The position numbers and the translations under genes are program-made. Shown one piece after another: positions 1-8,199 of a DNA stretch of 64,000 nt. The notes under the pieces were generated by a model. It made no database searches, was not told where the DNA came from, and saw only the letters and a program-made list of their open reading frames with translations. How positions within the stretch are numbered: the stretch's first letter is position 1; each line of letters opens with the position of its first letter. Source of the DNA: Ruminococcus sp. (lineage in GTDB: Bacteria > Bacillota_A > Clostridia > Oscillospirales > Ruminococcaceae); assembly GCF_024684275.1 (NCBI RefSeq), contig NZ_JAIKXF010000087.1, positions 16,672 to 80,671 of the forward strand, given 5' to 3'.

Positions 1-95
1 GCTGTTTTTGCTATCTCACCGATGTCAAGCGTCTCGGAAAGGTTTCTCTCTATGTACTCTATTGACCTTTGAAATCCGTCTATCCACCCCTGCAC
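1..95 (-). CDS. AraC-family transcriptional regulator, N-terminal fragment
   Basis: The gene runs off the left edge; only about 31 codons are visible. The reading begins VQGWIDGFQRSIEYIERNLS and continues TLDIGEIAKTA, the typical opening of the first helix-turn-helix of AraC/XylS regulators that carry their DNA-binding domain at the N-terminus. I place the start at a GTG at position 95 because AGAGGTGA lies 5-6 bases upstream. A GTG three codons earlier (position 104) is the alternative. The TATACT-type promoter at 124-152 fits a short leader. The effector domain is outside the window, so the ligand is unknown. It lies downstream of the pectinase gene on the same strand, separated from it by a terminator. 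Confidence 0.75.
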   Translation of the reverse strand, partial: MQGWIDGFQRSIEYIERNLSETLDIGEIAKT

Positions 96-123
96 GACAT
101 TCACCTCTTTCCGCTGTAGTTTC

Positions 124-152
124 AGTATACCATATCAAAGCACCATTGTCCC
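124..152 (-). promoter_or_regulatory. Sigma-A-type promoter for the AraC-like gene
   Basis: On the minus strand GGGACA (147-152) is followed after 17 bases by TATACT (124-129). The predicted start lies about 20-25 bases before the GTG at 95. Confidence 0.55.
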
Positions 153-284
153 GACTTTTTATGCTCTCTTTGTCGGATAAAAATGTTCCGCTCTGTCCTA
201 TATAAATTATTATACTAAATCCTGCCGCAAAAGTCAATCAGTATTTAAAGTCTGCTCAAAACTCCCATAAAACACCTGAAGCGT

Positions 285-322
285 AAAAAAGACAGATACC
301 TCTGCGAAAGGTATCTGTCTTT
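285..322 (-). terminator. Intrinsic terminator of the pectinase gene
   Basis: A 13-bp perfect stem (AAAGACAGATACC at 288-300 against 310-322) is followed on the minus strand by a run of T. It lies about 70 bases after the pectinase stop codon. Confidence 0.9.
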
Positions 323-389
323 CCTGTTTATTAATGTCTGCTCATCAGCCGCTTTGCGCGGTTATTGAGGATACATTTGTTATATTATA

Positions 390-3300
390 TCAGTCTACAG
401 GAAGCGCTGTTATCAGGTGAAGCAGATAGCGCTGTATCGCAAGAGCATCATTGGCTGTAACACCGTTTCTGCCCTCTACGTCTGCGTTTGCAGAGCCCTG
501 CTCTGTGAGACGGTGCTCGTCTGTGCCTTCAAGTCCGAACTTATTCGGATTTGCCAGTGACTGCATTATGAGAACTATATCCGACATATCAACATTACCA
601 TCGCAGTTAGCGTCGCCTGCCATTCCCTGCGAAGGCTTCTGTGATGTAGTGGTCGTAGTTGTGGACTCAGTAGTCGCTGCTGTAGTAGTTGTTGTGGTGG
701 TGGTTGTCGTAGTTGTGGTAGTTGTTGTGACTACGGGTGTCTCGTTCACAAATGCGATGTAGTTCATGCAAGCACCGCTCATTCCGTTTGTTCCGAGAGT
801 AAGAGTCTCCCCTGCCTTTATCTCCTTAGCGTAAACATCAAAGGGTCTTATAGCCTCGCTGTCATTTACCTCGACTATCTCGCCGTTCTTATTGAAGCTG
901 CTCAGCCATGAGGGGATAGTTGTTACTCTCTCGTCCATGCAGACATACACTGTGATGTCCTTTGCAGCTGTGATGACTGCAAGGTCAGAGTCTGTGTTCT
1001 TTGAGTTGCAGGCTGTGATGATATGCTCACCGCCGCTTATGCTGTTTGGAACAGAAGCGATAACGTGCTCGCGGTCGCCGAATGCCTTGTCGCCTGCTGC
1101 AAATGTCTCGGCAATACCCCACTGAGCACCGTAGCTTGCGTCCTTCACCTCAAATTTCGAGATAAGAGCGCTCTTTACAGGCTCGTCGATGACCACATCT
1201 CCGCCGCCTGAGACTGTACCTGCATTGTAAGCCTTGTTCTGCATACGTCCTGCGTAAGCCATTACCTCAGTCTTAGCTGCGTCTGCGGACTGCACCTTAT
1301 AGCTGCCGTATATCTTGGAAGAATCGGTATCAAAGTTGTCGTAGCCCTGTCCGCCGCTCTTGAGGTTGCCTACATAGGACTTGTCATTTCTTGAGCTCAC
1401 TATCTGATAAGCGAGTCCACTGCCCATATTGCAGCTGTCGAACTTGTCGCCGTAGGACTTGATAGTTCCCGAATATGCGTCATTTCCCATATTCTCAGCA
1501 TCAAGAGGAAGATTTGTCTTTTCGTAGTAGTTAGCCTCAGAGAATACCTTTGAGTTGTAGGAAGCTCCGATACCGTACTGCTTGTTATTGTAGAAGTAGT
1601 TGTTGTAGCTGTGGATATGTGCGTTTCTCGCACGGGGATTACGTGACTCGGTATTGTTGAACCAGTTGTGGTGATAGGTTATCCAGTCCTGCTCATGATT
1701 GGTTCCGCCGCCTACAAGTGAGGTCTTGTGACCATCCTTGAACAGATTATATGAAACTGTTATATACTCACTCCACTTTATGTCCAGTGAACCGTCTCCG
1801 TCTGCCTTGTCGGCATCTACTATACCGTTGCCTGCATAAGCATTATAGCCCTTTTCGATAGTACAGTTGTGTACCCACATATGATTTGACTTGTTGTCGG
1901 CAGAGCCTGTCATGGATACGCCGTCATCAGGGTACTTGCCCAGCCACAGGTTGCGGACCTCGCAGCTCTTTGAGCGCTTCATCTCAAAGCCCCACTGATT
2001 GAGTGCGGCATCATAGCCGATACCCTCGATAGTAACGTTTTCAGCATTCTGGAGATACAGCATATTTGAGCCGTCGTTCTGCTGACCGTCGTTAGCCTTT
2101 GCACCCTTTGGCACATCAATGCTGCCAATAAGTCTGAATACAACGTTCTTAGGCTTTCCGCTGTAGAAGATGTTGTAAAGACCTGTCTGACCGCCGTAGG
2201 TAATGCTGTCTTTGTTTGAGTTGTTCACATAGATGACTGTAACGCCTGATTTCAGAGTACCGTCGTTGTTGTAAGCGCCGATACCGTCGGAAACGTTCCA
2301 GTGTGCATAGCCGCTGCGGTCAAAAGCCATAGTCTTGATATTACAGCTTGCAGAGCCGTTAGAGCCCTGAATGTTCACAGTATACTCTGTATTGCCCTTG
2401 AGCCCTACTATATCGACTCTTGAGTTCCTTATGAGCTGTGAATCAACAGCTGTATAATTTGAGCTGCCTGCTGGAGCATAGCTTACCTTGACGTTATTGC
2501 CAAGCTTTGAGCTGTCCCACTCAACAAAGGCTTCCTCGAACCAGCCGCCGCAGGACTTTACAGCGCCGTCAACATTTGATGAGGGCTGACCATTTCCGCT
2601 GCTGTCTGATGATTCTCCATTAAGGAATGAGGGAGTCCAGTTGTTCATGTAGTTCTTGATATTGATGTTTGCAGCGTCGCTGTCGGAAACGATATGTCCC
2701 TTTCTCTGTGAAAGGTCAACACGCTGTCCGTTGGAGAGCTTAGTGCCGTTTTCCTTGAAGCCGTCAACGCTCTCGGGCTGTACGCCGCTCATTGAAGTCC
2801 AGCCTGCCGCTGTTATCATATTTCCGTTCTGGAGAGTAGTATTCACAAAGAGCACCTTTGCGGTCTGTCCCCACGGTCTGCCGAGATAACCTGCTGTTAC
2901 TGTGAGACCTGAATTAGCAGTTACTTTACAGTCCTTGAAGAGATATCCTGTATATGGACTTCCCTGTTCTCTTGCTGCTGTAATGTAACCGCCTACAGAA
3001 CCGCTGCTGTAGCCCTTCCAGCGGAGCTCACAGCTGTCGAATACAGCATTGCTTCCGCCGAAGATATAGTCTGTCTGTCCCTCAATGAGACAGTTCTTGT
3101 AATACTGAGGTGAGCCGCCGGTGTAGAGAGTATCCTGACTTGACAGGAACTGGCAGTTAAGGAACTCAGCATAGCCTGTATCAACTGAGAGAGCTGCCGC
3201 ACGTTCGGTATAAGCCTTTGACTTTACGTCAACGCCGTTGGTACGCTGCACCTTTAATGTCTCGTTGGTACACTCAACACCATCTGCAAGCTCCTCCTGT

Positions 3301-3821
3301 GTGAGGTAGCGGTTGAAGGAATTCTCGAAAACGATATTCTTAGCCTTGAAGTTTGTAGCCTTTGGCCAGAGCTGAACAGTAGCGCCCCAACGGTAGTTTG
3401 AAACGTTCTTGCCGCTCTTTGATTTAGCAAGATTTGCGTCATAGTAGCCCTTTGAGTTTGCGCTGTAGTACTTGTAGCCGATACCGTAGTACCATGTGAG
3501 AATTGCGCTGCCATTCTGTGGCTCGTCGTTTACGAACGTGATGTAAGGCGTCTGTACGATGACCTGCTGACGGTAAGTACCGGGAGCAATGTGTATCGTA
3601 ACGCGGTTAGCCTCTGATGAGGGATTGAGGCTTGCAGCCTTGTCAACAGCCGCCTGCACTGTTGAGAAGTTGTTGTTTCTGCCTGAGTAGCCGACGTACA
3701 GGTCTGTACCTGCCGCATGAACGCTGACGGGGGGCACTGCCGCAAAAGCCGTCAGCAGTATCAATACGGATACTGCAAAGGCAAAAAGCTGCAACGCCAG
3801 CTTTTTTGTTCTTGAAACCAT
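390..3821 (-). CDS. Secreted pectin methylesterase-pectate lyase with dockerin (CE8-PL1-Doc)
   Basis: This 1143-residue modular enzyme should demethylate pectin and then cleave it by beta-elimination outside the cell. A signal peptide (1-37, ending VHAAG) leads into a CE8 pectin methylesterase (about 40-400) with QD at 229-230, the GQTDYIFG block with nucleophile Asp251, and Arg315 in LGRPWG. A fibronectin-like segment (about 415-500) follows. Next is a PL1 pectate lyase (about 505-870) with RNPRAR at 727-732 holding the family's catalytic Arg. A beta-rich domain of unknown name (about 884-1025) resembles C-terminal modules of other pectate lyases and may bind carbohydrate. A Thr-rich linker (about 1031-1060) leads to a type I dockerin (1067-1143) with GDANCDGNVDMSD and a second Ca-binding repeat. 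The dockerin implies anchoring to a cellulosome scaffoldin. Both catalytic sets look intact. Confidence 0.95.
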   Translation of the reverse strand: MVSRTKKLALQLFAFAVSVLILLTAFAAVPPVSVHAAGTDLYVGYSGRNNNFSTVQAAVDKAASLNPSSEANRVTIHIAPGTYRQQVIVQTPYITFVNDEPQNGSAILTWYYGIGYKYYSANSKGYYDANLAKSKSGKNVSNYRWGATVQLWPKATNFKAKNIVFENSFNRYLTQEELADGVECTNETLKVQRTNGVDVKSKAYTERAAALSVDTGYAEFLNCQFLSSQDTLYTGGSPQYYKNCLIEGQTDYIFGGSNAVFDSCELRWKGYSSGSVGGYITAAREQGSPYTGYLFKDCKVTANSGLTVTAGYLGRPWGQTAKVLFVNTTLQNGNMITAAGWTSMSGVQPESVDGFKENGTKLSNGQRVDLSQRKGHIVSDSDAANINIKNYMNNWTPSFLNGESSDSSGNGQPSSNVDGAVKSCGGWFEEAFVEWDSSKLGNNVKVSYAPAGSSNYTAVDSQLIRNSRVDIVGLKGNTEYTVNIQGSNGSASCNIKTMAFDRSGYAHWNVSDGIGAYNNDGTLKSGVTVIYVNNSNKDSITYGGQTGLYNIFYSGKPKNVVFRLIGSIDVPKGAKANDGQQNDGSNMLYLQNAENVTIEGIGYDAALNQWGFEMKRSKSCEVRNLWLGKYPDDGVSMTGSADNKSNHMWVHNCTIEKGYNAYAGNGIVDADKADGDGSLDIKWSEYITVSYNLFKDGHKTSLVGGGTNHEQDWITYHHNWFNNTESRNPRARNAHIHSYNNYFYNNKQYGIGASYNSKVFSEANYYEKTNLPLDAENMGNDAYSGTIKSYGDKFDSCNMGSGLAYQIVSSRNDKSYVGNLKSGGQGYDNFDTDSSKIYGSYKVQSADAAKTEVMAYAGRMQNKAYNAGTVSGGGDVVIDEPVKSALISKFEVKDASYGAQWGIAETFAAGDKAFGDREHVIASVPNSISGGEHIITACNSKNTDSDLAVITAAKDITVYVCMDERVTTIPSWLSSFNKNGEIVEVNDSEAIRPFDVYAKEIKAGETLTLGTNGMSGACMNYIAFVNETPVVTTTTTTTTTTTTTTTTAATTESTTTTTTSQKPSQGMAGDANCDGNVDMSDIVLIMQSLANPNKFGLEGTDEHRLTEQGSANADVEGRNGVTANDALAIQRYLLHLITALPVD

Positions 3822-3943
3822 AGTTTTTACTCCTTTTCATAACGTAAGTCCGCTGCCTAAAGCGGAACTGCCATTAAATACGGTGAGTCCGGAAGCTGAG
3901 CACAGGGAAAGCAGAACTTCAGAATATACACCTACACACCATA

Positions 3944-3972
3944 ATTATAGCACAGGTAGTAACAGTTGTAAA
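3944..3972 (-). promoter_or_regulatory. Promoter of the pectinase gene
   Basis: Minus-strand TTTACA (3967-3972), 17-base spacer, TATAAT (3944-3949). The leader to the ATG at 3821 would be about 115 nt. The rest of the 3822-4075 gap is AT-rich and shows no gene. Confidence 0.7.
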
Positions 3973-4075
3973 TAAAATCATGAAAAGTTAAATCAGCTTT
4001 GTCTATTTATACAATATCTTCTTCCGCTATTTGGCAGTTTTAACGTATAAATGGCTGTAAATCGGGAGATATAAG

Positions 4076-4103
4076 AAAAAAGGACTTTATCGAGTCCTTT
4101 TTT
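4076..4103. terminator. Bidirectional intrinsic terminator
   Basis: AAAAAAGGACT and AGTCCTTTTTT flank a 6-base loop, so the hairpin has a T-run on either strand. On the minus strand it ends the transcript that closes with the histidine phosphatase gene. Confidence 0.8.
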
Positions 4104-4140
4104 GATTCATAATTAATATTTCCGCTAACGCAGACGTATT

Positions 4141-4171
4141 TTGTAGGGGCGGCGTTCCGCCGCCCCTACAA
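4141..4171. repeat. GTAGGGGCG-type palindrome (family B, copy 1)
   Basis: TTGTAGGGGCGGCG, TTC loop, then its exact 14-base complement. The same TGTAGGGGCG ends bound the element at 53264-53338, so this is a dispersed family. It lies between the phosphatase stop and its terminator. Confidence 0.85.
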
Positions 4172-4203
4172 TCTTAGTTCTTAGTTCTTAGCTCTTAGTT
4201 CTC
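4172..4203. repeat. TTAGTTC heptad tract (family C, copy 1)
   Basis: Four tandem units close to TTAGTTC (CTTAGTTCTTAGTTCTTAGC and on). The tract reaches the stop codon of the phosphatase gene. Similar tracts are at 26084, 28932 and 38847. Confidence 0.75.
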
Positions 4204-4774
4204 AATCAAAATGCTTATCTACGATAAGAATCTCCTCTTTTTCCGCCAGCTCCATGTCCTCAAAGCCAAGTCTGATAATATAGGGCATGAAGTTTATAAT
4301 GCGAAGAAAGCCTTCCGCACCAAAGCTGTTGTCATAATAGTGGAGTATAGTGCTGAGTGCCGTTCCGTGTGTGCCGACAAGGATATTCTCGCCCTCATGT
4401 CTGCGCAGCATTTCGTGTACAGCCGCCATATTGCGCTCAGTGACCGAGCCGAGGCTCTCGCCGCCCTCTTCACAATAGCCGAAATCGCTCCAGCGCCTAT
4501 GGAACATCTCGCGGTTGTTGCCGTTTGCGCCGCTGATACGCTCGTGAAGCCTGTCATCAAGCTCTATTCTGAGCCCGTGTTCATCAGCAGTCTGCTTTAT
4601 GGTGTCAAAGCTTCTCTTATAGGGACTTGAAATGGCACAGTCAAGGTGTATATCCCTCATTGCGCGGACTACCTCGGCAGTGTCTCTCATTCCTTCCTCG
4701 GTAAGGGGGCGAAGTGCTGCATCACCGCACGAATAGTCAGGCAATGCGTGGCGCACAAAGTAGATGTTTGTCAT
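4202..4774 (-). CDS. Histidine phosphatase superfamily protein
   Basis: This 190-residue cytoplasmic protein has the RHG-type signature RHALPDY with phospho-acceptor His9. It also has Arg54 in SSPYKRS, Glu78, and the second catalytic His136 in GTHG, so it should be an active phosphomonoesterase. The family spans phosphoglycerate mutases, cobalamin-pathway phosphatases and small-molecule phosphatases, and the sequence does not decide among them. The start ATG is preceded by AGGAGAATAATAA. It follows the acyltransferase gene by 33 bases on the same strand and ends inside a heptad repeat tract. Confidence 0.85.
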   Translation of the reverse strand: MTNIYFVRHALPDYSCGDAALRPLTEEGMRDTAEVVRAMRDIHLDCAISSPYKRSFDTIKQTADEHGLRIELDDRLHERISGANGNNREMFHRRWSDFGYCEEGGESLGSVTERNMAAVHEMLRRHEGENILVGTHGTALSTILHYYDNSFGAEGFLRIINFMPYIIRLGFEDMELAEKEEILIVDKHFD

Positions 4775-4807
4775 TTATTATTCTCCTGTTTATATATGGA
4801 AGTCCTG

Positions 4808-5854
4808 TTATCTTAAAACTTTTATACATTTGCTTAATATTATTCTCAAAGCCTGCTCCAGAAGCTCTGAAAATCTATGTATATGCAGCAAATCAAACAG
4901 CTTTTTTCTTATGAGATCAACTATAAGACCAAGTATAAATAATACTAATGAAAGCCCGATAAATTGTAATATAACTATCAGGATTTTAGATGAAGCAAGC
5001 TTGATAACTGCGTCCTCAAGATTGTCCCATATGACGGGATTAAGTTGAAAAAGATAAATACCAAATGCCAAAGGAGAAATTTTGCCTATGACATTCCCCT
5101 TCAGTTGAATACGGGAAAAAACAATAACCAGTATCATGCCGTTTAAAAGAATTGTCGGTGATGTATATGTCAGCAATGAGCTTATTCCTGTAGTTACATA
5201 TAACAACCAAGTAATAATACTACATACAACCAAAATCAACACCAAAACGCTCGTCTTTTTTTCAGCAAATAGATTACTCTTTTTTGCTAACGCACCAAAC
5301 ATATAAAGAAGCATTATCCATATTAACGAATAACCGCCATTCAACATGAATAAATTATAATTCATATCTACTATCGTAAAAATGATAAATAATACTATCA
5401 ACCATTTTTTTGCAGCCTTTTCGTCAAGCTCAAAAACAAATTTTTTTATCAATGGGAAAAATATAAATGCTGAAAAATATGCAGTAAAATACCAATAAGT
5501 ATCCGATGTCACAGGGAAAAGCAACACGATAAAATCTTCTTTGTCGTATTTATCAGCCAATCCTGCAATTCTGAAAAAAAGATTCAAAATACAGGAATAG
5601 AATAATACCTGAAACCATAATTCTATAAGTCTTGAATATTTTGTCGGCTTATTACTTGCAACATAACCACTAATAATAGCAAAACTGTCAACCGCACAAA
5701 AAGCAACTGTTTCAAATAACAACAACACCTTACACTCAAATGACTCAAGCGTATACATATTCAATAATCCGCCCTGCCCAAGAATATGCAGCATACATAC
5801 CATGAACATCAGAACTAATCTCAGAAGCTCTATACCCTGGTTCCTTTTACTCAT
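4808..5854 (-). CDS. Acyltransferase 3 family membrane protein
   Basis: This 348-residue integral membrane protein has about ten hydrophobic segments. Its N-terminus, GIELLRLVLMFMVCMLHILG, is typical of the OafA/NodX-type acyltransferase 3 family, with the usual conserved His (His23) at the end of the first helix. Members O-acetylate or O-succinylate cell-surface sugars using acyl-CoA; the substrate here is not visible. The gene is clearly more AT-rich than its neighbours, with long A and T runs, which suggests acquisition by transfer. It sits between nspC and the histidine phosphatase gene, 37 bases after the former, so it could be co-transcribed. Confidence 0.85.
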   Translation of the reverse strand: MSKRNQGIELLRLVLMFMVCMLHILGQGGLLNMYTLESFECKVLLLFETVAFCAVDSFAIISGYVASNKPTKYSRLIELWFQVLFYSCILNLFFRIAGLADKYDKEDFIVLLFPVTSDTYWYFTAYFSAFIFFPLIKKFVFELDEKAAKKWLIVLFIIFTIVDMNYNLFMLNGGYSLIWIMLLYMFGALAKKSNLFAEKKTSVLVLILVVCSIITWLLYVTTGISSLLTYTSPTILLNGMILVIVFSRIQLKGNVIGKISPLAFGIYLFQLNPVIWDNLEDAVIKLASSKILIVILQFIGLSLVLFILGLIVDLIRKKLFDLLHIHRFSELLEQALRIILSKCIKVLR

Positions 5855-5891
5855 TTTATCCTCCGTTATAGTATATATTACATATCAATAA

Positions 5892-7031
5892 TCACAATCT
5901 CTCCTTGAAGTCCTCATAGCCAAAGCTGCGGAGCATTTCAAAGCTGCCGTCCTTTTTCAGCAGCATTATGTCGGGCAGCGGCATACCGTTAAATGTGTTG
6001 TTCTTGACCATTGAGTAGATAGCCATATCGCCGAATACCAGCCTGTCGCCTATGTGAAGGGGCTGGTCGAAGGAGTACTCACCGATAACGTCCCCTGCAA
6101 GGCAGGTCTGTGAGCCGAGGCGATAGCTGAACTGCTTCTCACCTTTTTCTCCTGAGCCCACAAGGGGCGGACGATAGGGCATTTCCAGCACATCGGGCAT
6201 ATGACAGGCAGCCGATGTATCAAGTATAGCTATTGGCATATCATTTTCTGTGATGTCAAGCACCTCAGTGACAAGCCAGCCTGCATTGAGAGCTATAGCC
6301 TCTCCCGGTTCAAGAAAGACCTCCAGTCCGTACTTCTCCTGTATACGGCGGATACAGCGCTCCAGCCGCGGTATATCGTAGTCCTCACGGGTGATGTGGT
6401 GACCGCCGCCGAAGTTTATCCACTCCATTTTTGGCAGTATGTCCCCGAATTTCTCCTCAACAGCGTCAAGAGTAGCCTCTAAATCGTCGGAATTCTGCTC
6501 GCAGAGAGTATGAAAGTGAAGTCCCGTAACACCGCGGAGGTCATCGTCACGGAAGCTTTTACGTGTTATGCCAAGTCTCGATTTCGGCGAACAGGGATCG
6601 TATATCTCGTGCCCCTCCTGAGTGGAGTGCTCGGGATTTATGCGCAGACCTATCTTTTTCCCTGCCGCAAGCACACGGTCACGGTACTTGTCAAGCTGAG
6701 TGAAGGAATTGAAGATTATATGTCCGCAGTAAGAGATTATCTCGTCTATCTCGCTTTCGCGGTAGGCTGCGGAAAAAACATGATTTTCCTTTCCCATTTC
6801 CTCAAAGCCCAGTCTTGCCTCGAAAAGTCCGCTGCAAGCCGTACCTGCAAGGTACTCGCCTATCATGGGATAGAGGTGATAGCAGGAAAATGCCTTCTGA
6901 GCAAGGAGTATCTTCGCGCCAGTTCTTTCGGAAACGCCGCGGAGTATCTCCAGATTACGGATAAGCGCCGGCTCGTCCGCTATATAGCAGGGAGTCGGCA
7001 CTTTATTAACATCAAAATTATACCTCATCAT
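5892..7031 (-). CDS. nspC: Carboxynorspermidine/carboxyspermidine decarboxylase
   Basis: This 379-residue protein is a PLP enzyme of the alanine racemase fold (group IV decarboxylase). It removes the carboxyl of carboxyspermidine or carboxynorspermidine to give spermidine or norspermidine. It opens PTPCYIADE and carries the PLP lysine in LLAQKAFS (Lys46). The segments GLHFHTLCE, INFGGGHH and FLEPGEA bind cofactor phosphate and substrate, and the dimer-partner motif is SAACHMPDVLEMPYRPP. Its start overlaps the cyclophilin stop by 4 bases (ATGA), so translation is coupled. With the carboxynorspermidine synthase at 8189-9391 it completes the alternative spermidine route. Length and motifs are normal for NspC. 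Confidence 0.95.
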   Translation of the reverse strand: MMRYNFDVNKVPTPCYIADEPALIRNLEILRGVSERTGAKILLAQKAFSCYHLYPMIGEYLAGTACSGLFEARLGFEEMGKENHVFSAAYRESEIDEIISYCGHIIFNSFTQLDKYRDRVLAAGKKIGLRINPEHSTQEGHEIYDPCSPKSRLGITRKSFRDDDLRGVTGLHFHTLCEQNSDDLEATLDAVEEKFGDILPKMEWINFGGGHHITREDYDIPRLERCIRRIQEKYGLEVFLEPGEAIALNAGWLVTEVLDITENDMPIAILDTSAACHMPDVLEMPYRPPLVGSGEKGEKQFSYRLGSQTCLAGDVIGEYSFDQPLHIGDRLVFGDMAIYSMVKNNTFNGMPLPDIMLLKKDGSFEMLRSFGYEDFKERL

Positions 7032-7699
7032 TTCTTGATAAAGTCATTCATGGTTATCTTTACTCTTGGAGATCCGCTCTCATCGGGCTCGATCATCTCC
7101 ACCTTCTCCATTACTATCGGAGTTTTCGGAACAGCCATTTCGCCCATAGAGTTAAGGTCACGCTCTACCTTCATAAAGTCGTCAACGACCTCCATGCCCT
7201 CGGTAACGTTTGCGAATGCAGCGTACTGTCCGTCCAGTGAAGAAGCATAATTGCCTGTATAGCAGATAAAGAACTGGCTTGAAGCGCTGTCATAATCCAT
7301 GCTGCGAGCCATTGAAACTACTCCGCGCTGATGTGAGATAGGGTTGTCAACGCCGTTTGCAGCGAATTCGCCCTTGATAGTATCAGGGCTGCCGCCTGTG
7401 CCGTCACCCTTAGGATCGCCGCCCTGAGCCATGAACTCGTCTACTACGCGGTGGAAGGTAAGTCCGTTGTAGAAGCCTTCATTTACCAGCTTTTCAAAAT
7501 TCTCGCAGGTGATAGGAGCTTCATTAGGGTGAAGTGTGAGAACGATAGTATTTCCCGACTGATCTGAGTTTGTAGTTGGGGGTGTATCGTTTACATCAGA
7601 GGTGGAAAGGCTCTTTCCGCAGCCTGTTATCATAAGCATTGAAGCTGCTGCGGCAACAGCCATGATCTTCTTGATATTCTTGAAATGTGACATTTCCAT
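7028..7699 (-). CDS. Cyclophilin-type peptidyl-prolyl isomerase lipoprotein
   Basis: This 223-residue protein has a lipoprotein signal (lipobox MITGC, Cys27) and a short Ser/Thr-rich spacer. A cyclophilin domain from about residue 50 contains FHRVVDEFMAQGGDP, which holds the catalytic Phe-His-Arg (82-84) and the QGGDP motif. It should catalyse proline isomerisation on the outer face of the membrane and help exported proteins fold. It overlaps VanZ by one base upstream (TAATG) and nspC by four bases downstream, so it lies inside the polyamine operon although its role there is unclear. An alternative start is two codons in, where spacing from GGAG is also acceptable. Confidence 0.92.
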   Translation of the reverse strand: MEMSHFKNIKKIMAVAAAASMLMITGCGKSLSTSDVNDTPPTTNSDQSGNTIVLTLHPNEAPITCENFEKLVNEGFYNGLTFHRVVDEFMAQGGDPKGDGTGGSPDTIKGEFAANGVDNPISHQRGVVSMARSMDYDSASSQFFICYTGNYASSLDGQYAAFANVTEGMEVVDDFMKVERDLNSMGEMAVPKTPIVMEKVEMIEPDESGSPRVKITMNDFIKK

Positions 7700-8199
7700 T
7701 ATTCTCCTTTTTTTAAGCCGACGTCGGTAAACATCAGCTTTTTTACTATATCAAGCCTTGAAAAGCCAAAGCCGATAACAGCGCCTGTGAGATTAAGTAT
7801 AAAGTCGTCAATATCACAGGCACCGCACATTGTGATAAACTGTATCATCTCCACGCCTGTTATCGCTGCCGAAGCCGTAAGCAAAAAGCTCCTGAATCGG
7901 CGCTGTTTTCTCCATATTGCAGGAAAAAGCACACCTGTGGGCAGAAATGCAGCAAGATTGCCGAATATATTCTCAAATGAGATGTCTCCGTACAGCGTAT
8001 CTCCGTCGCGGAGGTATCCTGCGAACTCAATGATCGTGCGAAAGGGCACAAAATTGGTATTCTCGCGGAAGTATTCCCTGTATGAGCATATCCCCAGCAG
8101 GCTTTCCCTCATAAAGAACAGCATAAAGACTGCGCATATAAGGTAAACAGCAAAAAGCGTAAAGACAATGATGCTTTTTATTCTCAAATCAGTCAACAA
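7699..8199 (-). CDS. VanZ-like membrane protein
   Basis: This 166-residue protein has four predicted membrane segments and the VanZ-family pattern: NFVPFRTI after the first segment, FGNLAAFLPTGVL in the middle, and a late segment around DIDDFILNLTGAVIG. VanZ proteins are linked to teicoplanin resistance in enterococci, but most chromosomal members have no known function. The reading opens with TTG TTG and overlaps the stop of the carboxynorspermidine synthase gene by 11 bases. No ATG or good ribosome site is near, so the exact start is uncertain and coupling from the upstream gene is likely. Confidence 0.8.
   Translation of the reverse strand: MLTDLRIKSIIVFTLFAVYLICAVFMLFFMRESLLGICSYREYFRENTNFVPFRTIIEFAGYLRDGDTLYGDISFENIFGNLAAFLPTGVLFPAIWRKQRRFRSFLLTASAAITGVEMIQFITMCGACDIDDFILNLTGAVIGFGFSRLDIVKKLMFTDVGLKKGE

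Noticed and set aside
451..762. Plus-strand frame with a long poly-Val stretch
   Set aside because: It is the antisense of the Thr-rich linker and dockerin of the pectinase gene and has no ribosome site.
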